A stretch of DNA of 64,000 nt from NCBI GenBank assembly GCA_910586825.1, contig CAJUJF010000003.1, positions 1 through 64,000 on the forward strand, given 5' to 3'. Positions 1-7,758 of the stretch are shown here, one piece after another (the first letter of the stretch is position 1; the number at the start of each line of letters is the position of its first letter). The notes below the pieces were generated by a model, which saw nothing but the letters and a program-made list of their open reading frames with translations, was not told the DNA's origin and did not search any database. Both the position numbers and the translations under genes were made by a program. This stretch comes from an uncultured Christensenellaceae bacterium (GTDB taxonomy: Bacteria; Bacillota; Clostridia; Christensenellales; Borkfalkiaceae).

Positions 1-457
1 CGCCCATCGCGGAATTGAACTTTTCGCTGCAATCGGGATAGGCGTTGCCCGCCGCATCGTCGCCGTGCGCGCCGTAATATATCACCTCGCACCCGTGAGA
101 AAGCGCCAAGCTTGCCGCCGCCGAAAGAAACAATCCGTTCCTGAAAGGGACGTAGGTTGAAACGGGCTTGCCGCCCGTTACCGAAAGCTGTTCGGCATAA
201 CTTTGCAGAGGTATATGATTGGGCGAATCCGCCAGGAGCGAACAGTCCGAACCTTCGAATATGACCGAAAGGTCAAGCCGCTTTAAAGCAACGCCGTAAA
301 AGTCGGCAATTTTTTGCGCGGCGTCGAGTTCTTTACTGTGGGTCTGACCGTAGTAAACGGAAAGTGCTGAAACTTGCGCCGCGCCGTATTTCCGGACCGC
401 CAATCCGAGACAGGTTGCGCTGTCTACGCCGCCGCTTAATAAAACAAGTGCTTTCAT
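1..457 (-). CDS. queC: 7-cyano-7-deazaguanine synthase QueC (partial, 3' end outside window)
   Basis: QueC converts 7-carboxy-7-deazaguanine, ATP and ammonia to preQ0, the last soluble step of queuosine precursor synthesis in the cytoplasm. The visible N-terminal 152 residues open with MKALVLLSGGVDS, the PP-loop ATP-binding motif of this family, and continue with the YYGQ.H and VP.RNG segments typical of QueC. The gene is cut by the left window edge, so the zinc-binding C-terminus is not seen. Its ATG at 457 overlaps the folE stop (ATGA), so it is translationally coupled as the last visible gene of queD-queE-folE-queC. Confidence 0.95.
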   Translation of the reverse strand, partial: MKALVLLSGGVDSATCLGLAVRKYGAAQVSALSVYYGQTHSKELDAAQKIADFYGVALKRLDLSVIFEGSDCSLLADSPNHIPLQSYAEQLSVTGGKPVSTYVPFRNGLFLSAAASLALSHGCEVIYYGAHGDDAAGNAYPDCSEKFNSAMG

Positions 458-1026
458 ATCCTGTCCCCCAAGAGATTTTGCAGGGAAACGTCGTCTTTGA
501 ACGCGCCGCAGTAAGTTTTGGTAACCGTTTTTGACGATACGTTTTTTATCCCGCGCGAAGTCATACAACTGTGACGGCCTTCTATCCTCACGCCGACGTC
601 GGGCGATAAAGCCGCAAGCGAAATTATCTCGGCAATGTCCCGTCCCAGACGCTCCTGCAATTGCAGCCGCTTTGCCGCCATATCGCAGATGCGCGCGATT
701 TTGCTCAGCCCCAGAACTCTTCCGCGCGGGACGTACGCAACGTCGACTTTCATATCGTACATAAGCGCCAAATGATGCTCGCAATAGCTGAACACGCTGA
801 TGTCCTCTATGACCACCGCGCCGCCCGAATTCGGGTCGGACGGAACTTCGAAAGTCTTTCCGAACATTTCCGCAATCTCACGGTTGGTGTATTTAATTCC
901 TTCAAACGCTTCTTCATACATTCGAGCTGTGCGGGCGGGCGTTTCGCGCAGACCTTCCCGGTCGGGGTCTTCGCCTATCGCAACCAATAAACCGCGGACA
1001 TGTTTTTCTATTTCTTTAATATCCAT
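454..1026 (-). CDS. folE: GTP cyclohydrolase I FolE
   Basis: This 190-residue protein hydrolyses GTP to 7,8-dihydroneopterin triphosphate, the shared entry step to folate and queuosine. The zinc ligands C82 and H85 (in SYCEHH) and C154 (in HSCMTSRG) are intact, and length is normal for a bacterial FolE. It lies between queE (8-base gap) and queC (4-base overlap). This placement suggests that this copy supplies preQ0 synthesis, although it could also serve folate if it is the only copy. Start ATG at 1026 gives the usual FolE N-terminus. Confidence 0.96.
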   Translation of the reverse strand: MDIKEIEKHVRGLLVAIGEDPDREGLRETPARTARMYEEAFEGIKYTNREIAEMFGKTFEVPSDPNSGGAVVIEDISVFSYCEHHLALMYDMKVDVAYVPRGRVLGLSKIARICDMAAKRLQLQERLGRDIAEIISLAALSPDVGVRIEGRHSCMTSRGIKNVSSKTVTKTYCGAFKDDVSLQNLLGDRI

Positions 1027-1034
1027 ACTTACTC

Positions 1035-1700
1035 CTATACCCCGCGCATATCGGGTTTCCAGATGATTTTATGCAACTGTAATTGCAGGCGCACGCCGTT
1101 AAGTTTACGCTCTTTCATAAACTCCGTTATCTCTACGGGCTTGATTTTTCCGAACACGGGACTGAAATAAACGCGGCACTTGTCTGTAAGTCCGTAGTCG
1201 TTTATAATCTCTTCCGCCCGCACCAGATCGCACTTATCTCCGACCACAAACTTGACCGCATCGCGTACCGTAAGGCAAGAAAAGTTTTCGGTCTCCATAT
1301 ATTTTTCCATTCCGCTTGAAGGGAGTTTATAATCTGCGGTAACGGCGGGGCGCGGCGAAAGGGAAACGATATTTTTCAACGGCACGCTTCCGTTGGTTTC
1401 TATTTCGACTTCTGCGCCCGACGCTCCCAGCAGTTCTATAAGATGCGCAATATCCGACTGCAAAAGCGGTTCGCCGCCCGTCAGGGTAACGTTTTTTACG
1501 CCCGTCGATTTTACGTATGCAACAAGCTCTTCCGCCGAAACAAGTTCGTATTTGACGTCGGCGACATTCGCCCAACGCGTGTCGCAATAGCCGCAATTAA
1601 GATTACAGCCGCAAAACCGCAGAAAAACGGCAAGTTCTCCCGCGCGCGGACCTTCTCCGTTGATGCTTACGAATTTTTCGGCAATTTTATATCGGGACAT
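1035..1700 (-). CDS. queE: 7-carboxy-7-deazaguanine synthase QueE (radical SAM)
   Basis: QueE is a radical SAM enzyme that contracts 6-carboxy-tetrahydropterin to 7-carboxy-7-deazaguanine. The 221-residue protein has the cluster motif CxxxCxxC at C32, C36 and C39 (CNLNCGYCDT), the TGGEPLL motif, and an N-terminus MSRYKIAEKFVSINGEG that matches the family. An in-frame upstream start at 1868 exists, but it would run into queD. The ATG at 1700 sits one base after the queD stop and is preferred. It acts between QueD and QueC. Confidence 0.95.
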   Translation of the reverse strand: MSRYKIAEKFVSINGEGPRAGELAVFLRFCGCNLNCGYCDTRWANVADVKYELVSAEELVAYVKSTGVKNVTLTGGEPLLQSDIAHLIELLGASGAEVEIETNGSVPLKNIVSLSPRPAVTADYKLPSSGMEKYMETENFSCLTVRDAVKFVVGDKCDLVRAEEIINDYGLTDKCRVYFSPVFGKIKPVEITEFMKERKLNGVRLQLQLHKIIWKPDMRGV

Positions 1701-1701
1701 A

Positions 1702-2121
1702 TCACTCACCGTACACCGCGCAGTTCTCCGGCGACTCGTAAACCGATACGCTGAAAACGGGCAAGCCCTTTTCGCAAAGGGCGGCGTATATGTGCGCGGC
1801 GAAGTTTTCGGCAGTGGGTCTGAAATCCGTTTCAACCAATGAAAACCCTTCTTCTTTAAGCGCGGCAACGGTCGCTGTTTTAAGAGTGTTTTTTTCGTAA
1901 ATCAACGTATGGTCGAAACCTTCCGCAAGTTCTTTTACCGTCTTCTTGAAATCGCCGAAATCCAGAAGCATACCGCGCTTTTCGCCGCTTTCCTGCAATT
2001 CACCGCCGCTTATCTTTACTTCCACAACCCAGTGGTGACCGTGGATATTTGCGCACTTGCCGCTGTATCCGTGAAGAAAGTGCGCGCTGTCAAAACAAGC
2101 CGAAGTTTTTAAATAATACAT
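1702..2121 (-). CDS. queD: 6-carboxy-5,6,7,8-tetrahydropterin synthase QueD
   Basis: QueD converts dihydroneopterin triphosphate to 6-carboxytetrahydropterin. The 139-residue protein carries the zinc histidines H14, H28 and H30 and catalytic C23 (FDSAHFLHGYSGKCANIHGHH). The start is ATG 2121, preceded at 5 bases by a GGGAGAG ribosome site. A longer in-frame start at 2169 falls inside the leader terminator hairpin and is rejected. This is the first gene of the queuosine precursor operon, read from the promoter at 2253-2281. Confidence 0.95.
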   Translation of the reverse strand: MYYLKTSACFDSAHFLHGYSGKCANIHGHHWVVEVKISGGELQESGEKRGMLLDFGDFKKTVKELAEGFDHTLIYEKNTLKTATVAALKEEGFSLVETDFRPTAENFAAHIYAALCEKGLPVFSVSVYESPENCAVYGE

Positions 2122-2246
2122 ATCTCTCCCTTTGCGCAAAAAAATACAGCCGCAACAAAACGACTGCACCTAAAAAGACTATTCCCATTCAGATGCCCTG
2201 GTTTTGTTTAACGACAGGATGGCGCAAACGAACTGTCCGTTTAATT
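2122..2246 (-). promoter_or_regulatory. Structured 5' leader of the queuosine operon, candidate riboswitch
   Basis: About 125 bases lie between the predicted transcription start and queD. Seen: a bulged stem ACGgACAG/CTGTCGT, an 8-base complement between 2208-2201 and the terminator loop, TTTGCGC at 2228-2222 that can pair with GCGCAAA beside the ribosome site (2137-2131), and a terminator. PreQ1 riboswitches commonly control such operons, but I could not match the preQ1-I, -II or -III patterns as I remember them. The ligand is therefore unassigned. Confidence 0.5.
2138..2168 (-). terminator. Attenuator-like intrinsic terminator in the queD leader
   Basis: On the minus strand an 8-bp stem (2168-2161 with 2152-2145, one G-U wobble) with an 8-base loop is followed by seven T residues (2144-2138), ending only seven bases before the queD ribosome site. 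Being upstream of the first gene, it looks like a regulated attenuator. The loop bases 2161-2154 are perfectly complementary to 2208-2201 upstream, giving a possible competing structure. Confidence 0.7.
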
Positions 2247-2252
2247 GGCTAT

Positions 2253-2281
2253 ATAATACCACGCCGCGACGCGTATGTCAA
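2253..2281 (-). promoter_or_regulatory. Sigma-A type promoter of the que operon
   Basis: TTGACA (2281-2276), a 17-base spacer and TATTAT (2258-2253) on the minus strand. It is a near-consensus vegetative promoter and places the start of transcription near 2246. The stretch from 2282 to 2483 upstream holds nothing else that I recognise. Confidence 0.85.
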
Positions 2282-2483
2282 CTCAACCGAAGCGTTTTCG
2301 CGTTGCGTATTATATAAATAACGGTAACAAACGATTGGGATACAATCCCCGTATCGCGAAAGCTGTCTTATTTGCTTTAACGCCGCTTTCTGCTTTATCG
2401 CGTTCCGAAATGCACAATTCGTATTTCGCACCCATGGAAACTTTCTGTCGGGAAAATCATAATATAAAGTGATCTCATTCCTC

Positions 2484-2513
2484 TTTACAACTGCATACGC
2501 GAAAATCCATAAT
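2484..2513 (+). promoter_or_regulatory. Possible promoter of the DUF11 gene
   Basis: TTTACA (2484-2489), an 18-base spacer and CATAAT (2508-2513). The match is moderate. It would start transcripts at about 2520, directly before the long hairpin at 2524-2567. Confidence 0.4.
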
Positions 2514-2523
2514 CTTTTATTTG

Positions 2524-2571
2524 ATACTACATATTCCGCTCCCGTCACGGGGGCAGGTATGTAGTATTTTT
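2524..2571 (+). promoter_or_regulatory. Long 5' leader hairpin with U-run
   Basis: Perfect 10-base arms (ATACTACATA at 2524-2533, TATGTAGTAT at 2558-2567) enclose a smaller CCCG/CGGG stem and are followed by five T residues. It lies 19 bases before the DUF11 start. It could be a 5' mRNA-stabilising stem or an attenuator; the sequence alone does not decide. Confidence 0.5.
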
Positions 2572-2589
2572 ACAAAGGGACTAAAAACT

Positions 2590-3573
2590 ATGAAAATACC
2601 GAATCAGTCGAACGTATCTTTCAACGCCATGATGCCGCAAGAAGGAGCAACCCCCGGTCAGCTTGCGAGCAACACCGTGAATACGGAAATCCTGTCTTAC
2701 GCCGTAACGAAAACGATCCGTTCCGATAAGACGACCGTCAGAGAAGGAGAAAATGCGCGCATTGCCGTAACCGTTGTCAACCGGTGGCGACGAAACTGTT
2801 CGATCACCGGTTTGCGGTCCCGCAACCCGACGGCGGCAACTATGTCGCCGGCAGCGTGAAGGTAAACGGGATCGCACAACCCTCTTACGATCCCGTAACG
2901 GGGTTTCCTCTGCCCGATCCGAACCCCGGCGAGACGGTCGAAATCGAATATGAAATCAAAGCGAACGACCCGATGACGACAACGCCGATCACGCAGTTTA
3001 CAACGCTGAATTATACCGTAAACGACCCTGTGAGAGGGGACGTAAACTACTCCGAAAATACCGACACCGTTTTCGTCGACGTAATCGCCGACAAGATCAG
3101 CGTCGTCAAAAGCGTTGACAAATCTTACGCCGTCAAAGGCGAAAAACTACACTATACCGTTACGGTCACGAACAACGGCAGCGCTATGAAGTCCGATCTT
3201 GTATTCAAAGATTCGATCCCGACCGGCACGACGTTTGTGAAAAGCAGTATCAAAATAAACGGCAAAATCTATTCCGACTACCATCCGGAAAGCGGTTTTG
3301 CGATCCCGAGCTTGGCGCCGAACGAATCTTTTACCGTAAAATTTGACGTGGAGGTGAATTAACATGAAAACTATCGCGAATACCGCAAGTATCACCGACA
3401 ATTCGGGGACGGTCCCGATCACCGTTTACAGCAACGCGGTCCGAACGCTTGTACGGACTCCCGACGACGACGGCAAAAGATTTTATTATAAAGTCGTCTA
3501 CGTTAGCAATTACGACTGCCCGCGGAATGATTGCGAATGCGTCTGCGGCTGTTGTCGGAATTGTTGCGATTAA
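2590..3573 (+). pseudogene. DUF11-repeat surface protein gene, split into three frames
   Basis: Three consecutive open segments encode pieces of what looks like one DUF11 protein. Segment 1 (from ATG 2590, ribosome site AAAGGGA at 2575) gives the N-terminal cap and first beta strands up to VTVVN. Segment 2 (about 2784-3362, frame shifted by -1) completes repeat 1 (GSVKVNG, PNPGETVEIEYEIKAN) and most of repeat 2 (SVVKSVDKSYAVKGEKLHYTVTVTNNG). Segment 3 (3364-3573, shifted by +1) gives the repeat end TIANTASI and a cysteine-rich tail with seven Cys in its last 19 residues. The first break lacks any slippery or start signal and looks like a mutation or assembly error. The second has a strong GGAGGTGA at 3350 before the stop and ATG 3364. 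Segment 3 may therefore be a coupled 69-residue cistron, or may be reached by +1 frameshifting. DUF11 proteins are usually cell-surface, but no signal peptide is visible here. Confidence 0.6.
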
Positions 3574-3712
3574 ACAAACGACTTATCAAGACAAGGTTGA
3601 ATGAGAACCCGTCTAAACACATAAAAAGGAATCACACTTTCTATTTGCAAAACCCGAGCAAGCGACCTTTTCGGCGTTTTAGTACATTACTTATCATTCA
3701 CCGTGACAAAAC

Positions 3713-3739
3713 AAAGAAACCGGTTCTCCGGTTTCTTTT
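3713..3739 (+). terminator. Intrinsic terminator after the DUF11 gene
   Basis: AAAGAAACCGG, a 4-base loop TTCT and CCGGTTTCTTTT form a perfect 10-11 bp stem with a T-rich tail. The rest of 3574-3883 shows no gene or RNA that I can support. Confidence 0.8.
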
Positions 3740-3883
3740 CCTTTTGCGGAAACCCCGACGCTCTGCCGCGCGGAAATTTTTGAATCTCACGTATCCCGCC
3801 GCCGATTGTCAAAATATGGGAATAATCCCGTTTTTTGGATTGTTAGAATATTTATCAACTTTTTACAAAGGAGTAAATATTCC

Positions 3884-4129
3884 ATGAACGTAAGCGAAGC
3901 TATTTCTACCCGCGTCATTCAACTGCTCAACGAACGCGACTGGTCCGCGTACAAACTCGCCTTTGAAAGCGGAATTCCCGCCTCCACCGTGTCCAACATC
4001 ATTCTCTGTAAATGCAAGTCCTGCAACTTCGACACTATTCTCAACCTTTGCCGAGGCTTCCGTATAGAACCGCAGGAGTTCATTCTCCCGCCCATGTTTC
4101 TCCTCGAAAATCTCGACGATAACGACTGA
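3884..4129 (+). CDS. Small XRE/Cro-family helix-turn-helix regulator
   Basis: This 81-residue protein is almost entirely one DNA-binding domain. The helix-turn-helix is at about residues 19-50 (SAYKLAFESGIPASTVSNI), followed by the LDTI-like helix (FDTILNLCRGFRIEPQEF) typical of Cro/C1 proteins. ATG 3884 is chosen because AAAGGAG lies 10 bases upstream; an upstream in-frame ATG at 3806 has no such site. It has three cysteines near the recognition region (CKCKSC), which is unusual and could bind a metal, though this is speculative. The gene is monocistronic with its own terminator. The target is unknown. Confidence 0.85.
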   Translation: MNVSEAISTRVIQLLNERDWSAYKLAFESGIPASTVSNIILCKCKSCNFDTILNLCRGFRIEPQEFILPPMFLLENLDDND

Positions 4130-4145
4130 ATCTTTCCTCCCGTTT

Positions 4146-4170
4146 GCCGTTCCCACCGAACGGCTTTTTT
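4146..4170 (+). terminator. Terminator of the XRE regulator gene
   Basis: GCCGTTC, a 5-base loop and GAACGGC, followed by six T residues. Confidence 0.85.
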
Positions 4171-4221
4171 CCGTGCGCAAAATTCATAACGGTTCCTTTC
4201 GCGGAAGAATCCCGCAATCAT

Positions 4222-4249
4222 AAAAAAGCAGACTTTCGTCTGCTTTTTT
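4222..4249. terminator. Bidirectional terminator, end of the GH26/GH36 operon
   Basis: AAAAAAGCAGAC, loop TTTC, GTCTGCTTTTTT. It is symmetrical, with T-runs on both strands, 22 bases after the alpha-galactosidase stop on the minus strand. Confidence 0.85.
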
Positions 4250-4271
4250 GATCGCGGCCGTTTCGCCCGCA

Positions 4272-6440
4272 TTATTTGATTTCGCGAAGATGCAAGATCA
4301 TCGATTCGTACTCGGTCAGGTAAGGAATCGCGATTCCGTGATTCATCAGCGTTCTGCCGCTTGCCGTGAGCTTCGTCTCTTCGATAAAATACTTCTTCTC
4401 GGGATCGAGCCCCTTTAACCGAACGGTCTGCGGAAGATAGAGCGGAACTCCGCGAAGCCGTTCGCAGACGAGATAGGCGTTCTTCTTGTCTTTGGAGACG
4501 ACCATCTCGCAGAACCAATCGTCGGTAAACGGGCTGCAAATCCGATACAGATCCCCTTTGAGAATCAACTCGTCCGTCTTCAAATAATCCGCGGTCTGCT
4601 TTTTGGTGAGTTCCCTCTCTTCGGCGCTCATTTCGGCAAGGTTGAGTTCGTACCCGAACGCGCCGAGGGACGCGACCGCGCCGCGCGTTGCGAACGGAAT
4701 GGTGCGGTGCGTTTGCAGATTGGGACAGACGGACACGTGACAGCTCATCGAAGAGAGCGGATAGCAGATCGAAGTTCCCCACTGGATTTTCGCGCGTTCG
4801 TACGCGTCGGTGTCGTCGCTCGTCCAGATCTGCGGGAAGTAATACAGCATGCCGCTGTCGAATCTCCCGCCGCCGGACGCACAGCCCTCGAACAGGATCT
4901 CGGGGAAAGCGCGCGTGAGCCGATCCGCCAAATCGTATACGCCGAGCGTGAAGCGGTGCATGAGTTCGCCCTGTCTGTCGGGCGGAAGCGCCGCGGAAAA
5001 GTTCTCCGTAATATGACGGTTCATATCCCACTTGACGTAACCGATGTCGTTCTCTTTCAGAACTTTACTCATCATTTCGTAGATATGATCCACAACTTCT
5101 TTGCGCGTGAAATCGAGCACGAGCTGATTGCGCGCGCGGCAGAGCGCGACGCCGTCCTGATGGATCGCCCAATCGGGATGCGCGCGGTACAGGTCGCTGT
5201 CCTCGTTCACCATCTCCGGTTCGAACCACAAACCGAACTTCAAGCCGTTCTTTTTGCAGCGGTCGATGACCGCTTTCAGCCCGCCTTTGAGTTTCTTCTC
5301 GTTGACGTACCAATCGCCGAGACCCGCAAAATCGGTATCGCGCGCGCCGAACCAGCCGTCGTCCATGACGAACGTATCGATGCCGAGTCCCTTCGCCGCG
5401 TCGATGATCTCGAACAGCTTTTCGTTATCGTAGTTAAATTCGGTCGCCTCCCAGTGGTTGACCACGACGGGACGGCGGCGAAACGCGTAATCGGGATGAA
5501 TGACGTAATTGCGCAGGAAATCGGCATACTCGCGGGACAGATTGCCGAGCCCGTCCGCGGAATAGCAGAGTACCGTCTGCGGGGAAACGAATCGCTCGCC
5601 CGCTTCCAGCTTCCAGCCGAAATTCATATCGTTTACGCCGCCCTGCAAGCGAAGTCTCCCGATCGGGCTGACTTCCGCGGTGAGCGCGAACGAACCGCTG
5701 TAAACGAGTTGAAAGCCGTAACATTCCCCTTCGTCTTCCGTACAGTTCGCGCGCAAAAGCCCCATAAACGGATTCATCTGATGCGAAGAAGTTCCGCGCA
5801 TCGATTGCAGTCTTACCGTGCCGTACCCCAACGGTTTCACGTCGGGAGAGCGCTCCGCGCCCCAGGTTCCGTGCAGACGCATGAGCGAAAATTTCCCGTC
5901 GGGAAGCTCGGTGCAGAACGAGAACGCGCGTTTGAGCATGAACGGACGATCGCCCGTATTTAAAATCTCCGCGTTGCGGACGAGGACGTCCGAATCTTCA
6001 AACGCGGTATAATTGAGTTTGATCTCGGCGGGAGAAAAATCGTCCTTCAATGTGATTTCCAGCGTTTCGCCGCCCGACCGCGCATGCGGCATTCCGCTCA
6101 CTTCCGGAACGCCACGATAGATCTTGTGAGAAACATAGCGGAAACGGCTCGCGACGCCGCCGTCTTCCCGCGAGACGATCGCGGTCGGTTCGCGGAAATC
6201 GCCGTGCGCGAAAAACGCGTACTCGCTCGGCATTTCGCTGAAACTCATGTCGAAATTCCAATTCGAAGCGTCCGGCGCAAACGGCGCGCCCTGCGCCGCA
6301 AAAAACTCCCCGTCGGACTCCGCTATGCCGCCGTAGTGCAGCGTCTGTAAAAAGCCCGCTTGGTTGACGTACATCAGATAGCTGTAATTTTTACCGCGTA
6401 AATGAAACAGCCGTGTTTTTTTTTCGAAAGTGATCATCAT
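4272..6440 (-). CDS. Alpha-galactosidase, glycoside hydrolase family 36
   Basis: This 722-residue enzyme should release terminal alpha-1,6-linked galactose from oligosaccharides such as raffinose-type sugars or galactosylated glycans. It has the GH36 layout: an N-terminal beta-sandwich, a catalytic TIM barrel and a C-terminal beta domain. The nucleophile is D472 (YVKWDMNRH) and the acid/base is about D542 (TSDDTDAY), 70 residues apart as in the family. There is no signal peptide, so it is cytosolic and acts on imported sugar. It is the last gene of the operon that starts at 11646. A GCGAGG ribosome site precedes two consecutive ATG codons, and the first is used here. Confidence 0.95.
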   Translation of the reverse strand: MMITFEKKTRLFHLRGKNYSYLMYVNQAGFLQTLHYGGIAESDGEFFAAQGAPFAPDASNWNFDMSFSEMPSEYAFFAHGDFREPTAIVSREDGGVASRFRYVSHKIYRGVPEVSGMPHARSGGETLEITLKDDFSPAEIKLNYTAFEDSDVLVRNAEILNTGDRPFMLKRAFSFCTELPDGKFSLMRLHGTWGAERSPDVKPLGYGTVRLQSMRGTSSHQMNPFMGLLRANCTEDEGECYGFQLVYSGSFALTAEVSPIGRLRLQGGVNDMNFGWKLEAGERFVSPQTVLCYSADGLGNLSREYADFLRNYVIHPDYAFRRRPVVVNHWEATEFNYDNEKLFEIIDAAKGLGIDTFVMDDGWFGARDTDFAGLGDWYVNEKKLKGGLKAVIDRCKKNGLKFGLWFEPEMVNEDSDLYRAHPDWAIHQDGVALCRARNQLVLDFTRKEVVDHIYEMMSKVLKENDIGYVKWDMNRHITENFSAALPPDRQGELMHRFTLGVYDLADRLTRAFPEILFEGCASGGGRFDSGMLYYFPQIWTSDDTDAYERAKIQWGTSICYPLSSMSCHVSVCPNLQTHRTIPFATRGAVASLGAFGYELNLAEMSAEERELTKKQTADYLKTDELILKGDLYRICSPFTDDWFCEMVVSKDKKNAYLVCERLRGVPLYLPQTVRLKGLDPEKKYFIEETKLTASGRTLMNHGIAIPYLTEYESMILHLREIK

Positions 6441-6480
6441 ATCCTCGCTTTTTTTCTCCGCCGAAGCGGAAAATCAGTCG

Positions 6481-7746
6481 TTATTGTTTGCCGTGAACGT
6501 AGATCAATTCGCCGCCTTTGACGCGCGATTCTTCCGCACACAAGCCCATGAGATGGCTTTCGACGGAAGCTTCGAGCGTCGTCGCGCCCTCGCTTTCGCC
6601 GGATAGAAACGCGTAGAGCGAATCGATCATCACCGCGTCGCCGCCGCCGTGCGCGTAGCCGCGTTCCGTCATGGGTTTCAGCGGGATCCGCTCCGCTTCT
6701 TTTCCGAACGGCTTCACGGCGAGATAGTCTTCCTCTTCGTGAAGAACGATCTCTCCGAGCGCGCCGAAGAATTTCAGAATCCTGCCGCCTTCCGCGGTGA
6801 ACGGCATCATGATCAGCGTCGCTTTCACGCCGTTTTCAAAGGTCATCTGCGTCAACTGATGATCCACGACGTCGTTGTCGCACCGATAAACGCACCGCCC
6901 GTACGGACCGGTGCGAAGCGCTTCCCAGAGCGCTTCTTCCGTAAGCGGATATGCGGTCGTGATCTGGTTGTGCGGCCAGATCGTATCGGGCGCGCCCTCC
7001 CGATACCAGGATTTAATATAAATCGGTTTGACGCTATAAGGGCAACTGTCGATCAGCTTACATTCGGTGCAACGGTCCGCCGCTTCCGCAGGCGCGTTTT
7101 CCGCCTTGAAATAGGTCAGATCCCCCACCGAAGAAATACTCTTGCACCGCGAACCCGCGTAATACTGCAACAGATCGAGATCGTGACAGCACTTGGCGAG
7201 AATCATGGGCGCGGTCTCTTCGCCTCTGCGCCAATTCCCGCGCACGAAACTGTGCGCGTGATGCCAATAGATCACCTGTTCGGTCACCTCGATGGAAACG
7301 AGTCTGCCGATGACGCCGCTTCTGAGCAGTTCGCCCATCTTCACGAACGCGGGCGCATAGCGCAGAACATGACAGACGAAAACTTTCCCGCCGTATTTTT
7401 TCTGCGCTTCCAGCAGTTCGTAACATTCGTCCCGATCGGACGTGATCGGTTTTTCCAGCAAGACGTCGTACCCGAGCGACAGCGCTTTCACGCACTGCCG
7501 TACGTGGTCGCGATCCATCGTCGCGATCACGAGCAGATCCGCCCGTTTCTTGCGGAAAAACTCCTCTTCGCTTGGAAAGCGGTTTTCCGCCGATACGGAG
7601 AACCTGTCGCCGTATTTTTTCAGTTTCACGCCGTCGGATTCGCAAAGGGATACAATCTCGTACTTCTCCTTTTCCGCCATGAACAGCGTGCCGTACGACT
7701 CCGCGCCGCGGTTTCCGCAGCCGATGATCGCAATCGAAAATTTCAT
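6481..7746 (-). CDS. Gfo/Idh/MocA family oxidoreductase
   Basis: This is a 421-residue NAD(P)-dependent sugar or cyclitol dehydrogenase-like protein. The N-terminal Rossmann fold opens with IAIIGCGNRG and has the family EKP motif (LEKPITSD) whose lysine is catalytic in characterised members. The C-terminal half contains a cysteine cluster (CTECKLIDSC) seen in one subgroup. No signal peptide is present. It lies 12 bases after the GH26-like lipoprotein gene and 40 before the alpha-galactosidase, so it probably modifies a sugar released by those enzymes. The exact substrate cannot be read from sequence. Confidence 0.9.
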   Translation of the reverse strand: MKFSIAIIGCGNRGAESYGTLFMAEKEKYEIVSLCESDGVKLKKYGDRFSVSAENRFPSEEEFFRKKRADLLVIATMDRDHVRQCVKALSLGYDVLLEKPITSDRDECYELLEAQKKYGGKVFVCHVLRYAPAFVKMGELLRSGVIGRLVSIEVTEQVIYWHHAHSFVRGNWRRGEETAPMILAKCCHDLDLLQYYAGSRCKSISSVGDLTYFKAENAPAEAADRCTECKLIDSCPYSVKPIYIKSWYREGAPDTIWPHNQITTAYPLTEEALWEALRTGPYGRCVYRCDNDVVDHQLTQMTFENGVKATLIMMPFTAEGGRILKFFGALGEIVLHEEEDYLAVKPFGKEAERIPLKPMTERGYAHGGGDAVMIDSLYAFLSGESEGATTLEASVESHLMGLCAEESRVKGGELIYVHGKQ

Positions 7747-7758
7747 ACGCGTCCCCCG

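Noticed and set aside
2249-2548. 99-codon minus-strand frame in the queD/DUF11 gap
   Set aside because: It starts inside the 2524-2567 hairpin, has no ribosome site and runs over the que promoter.
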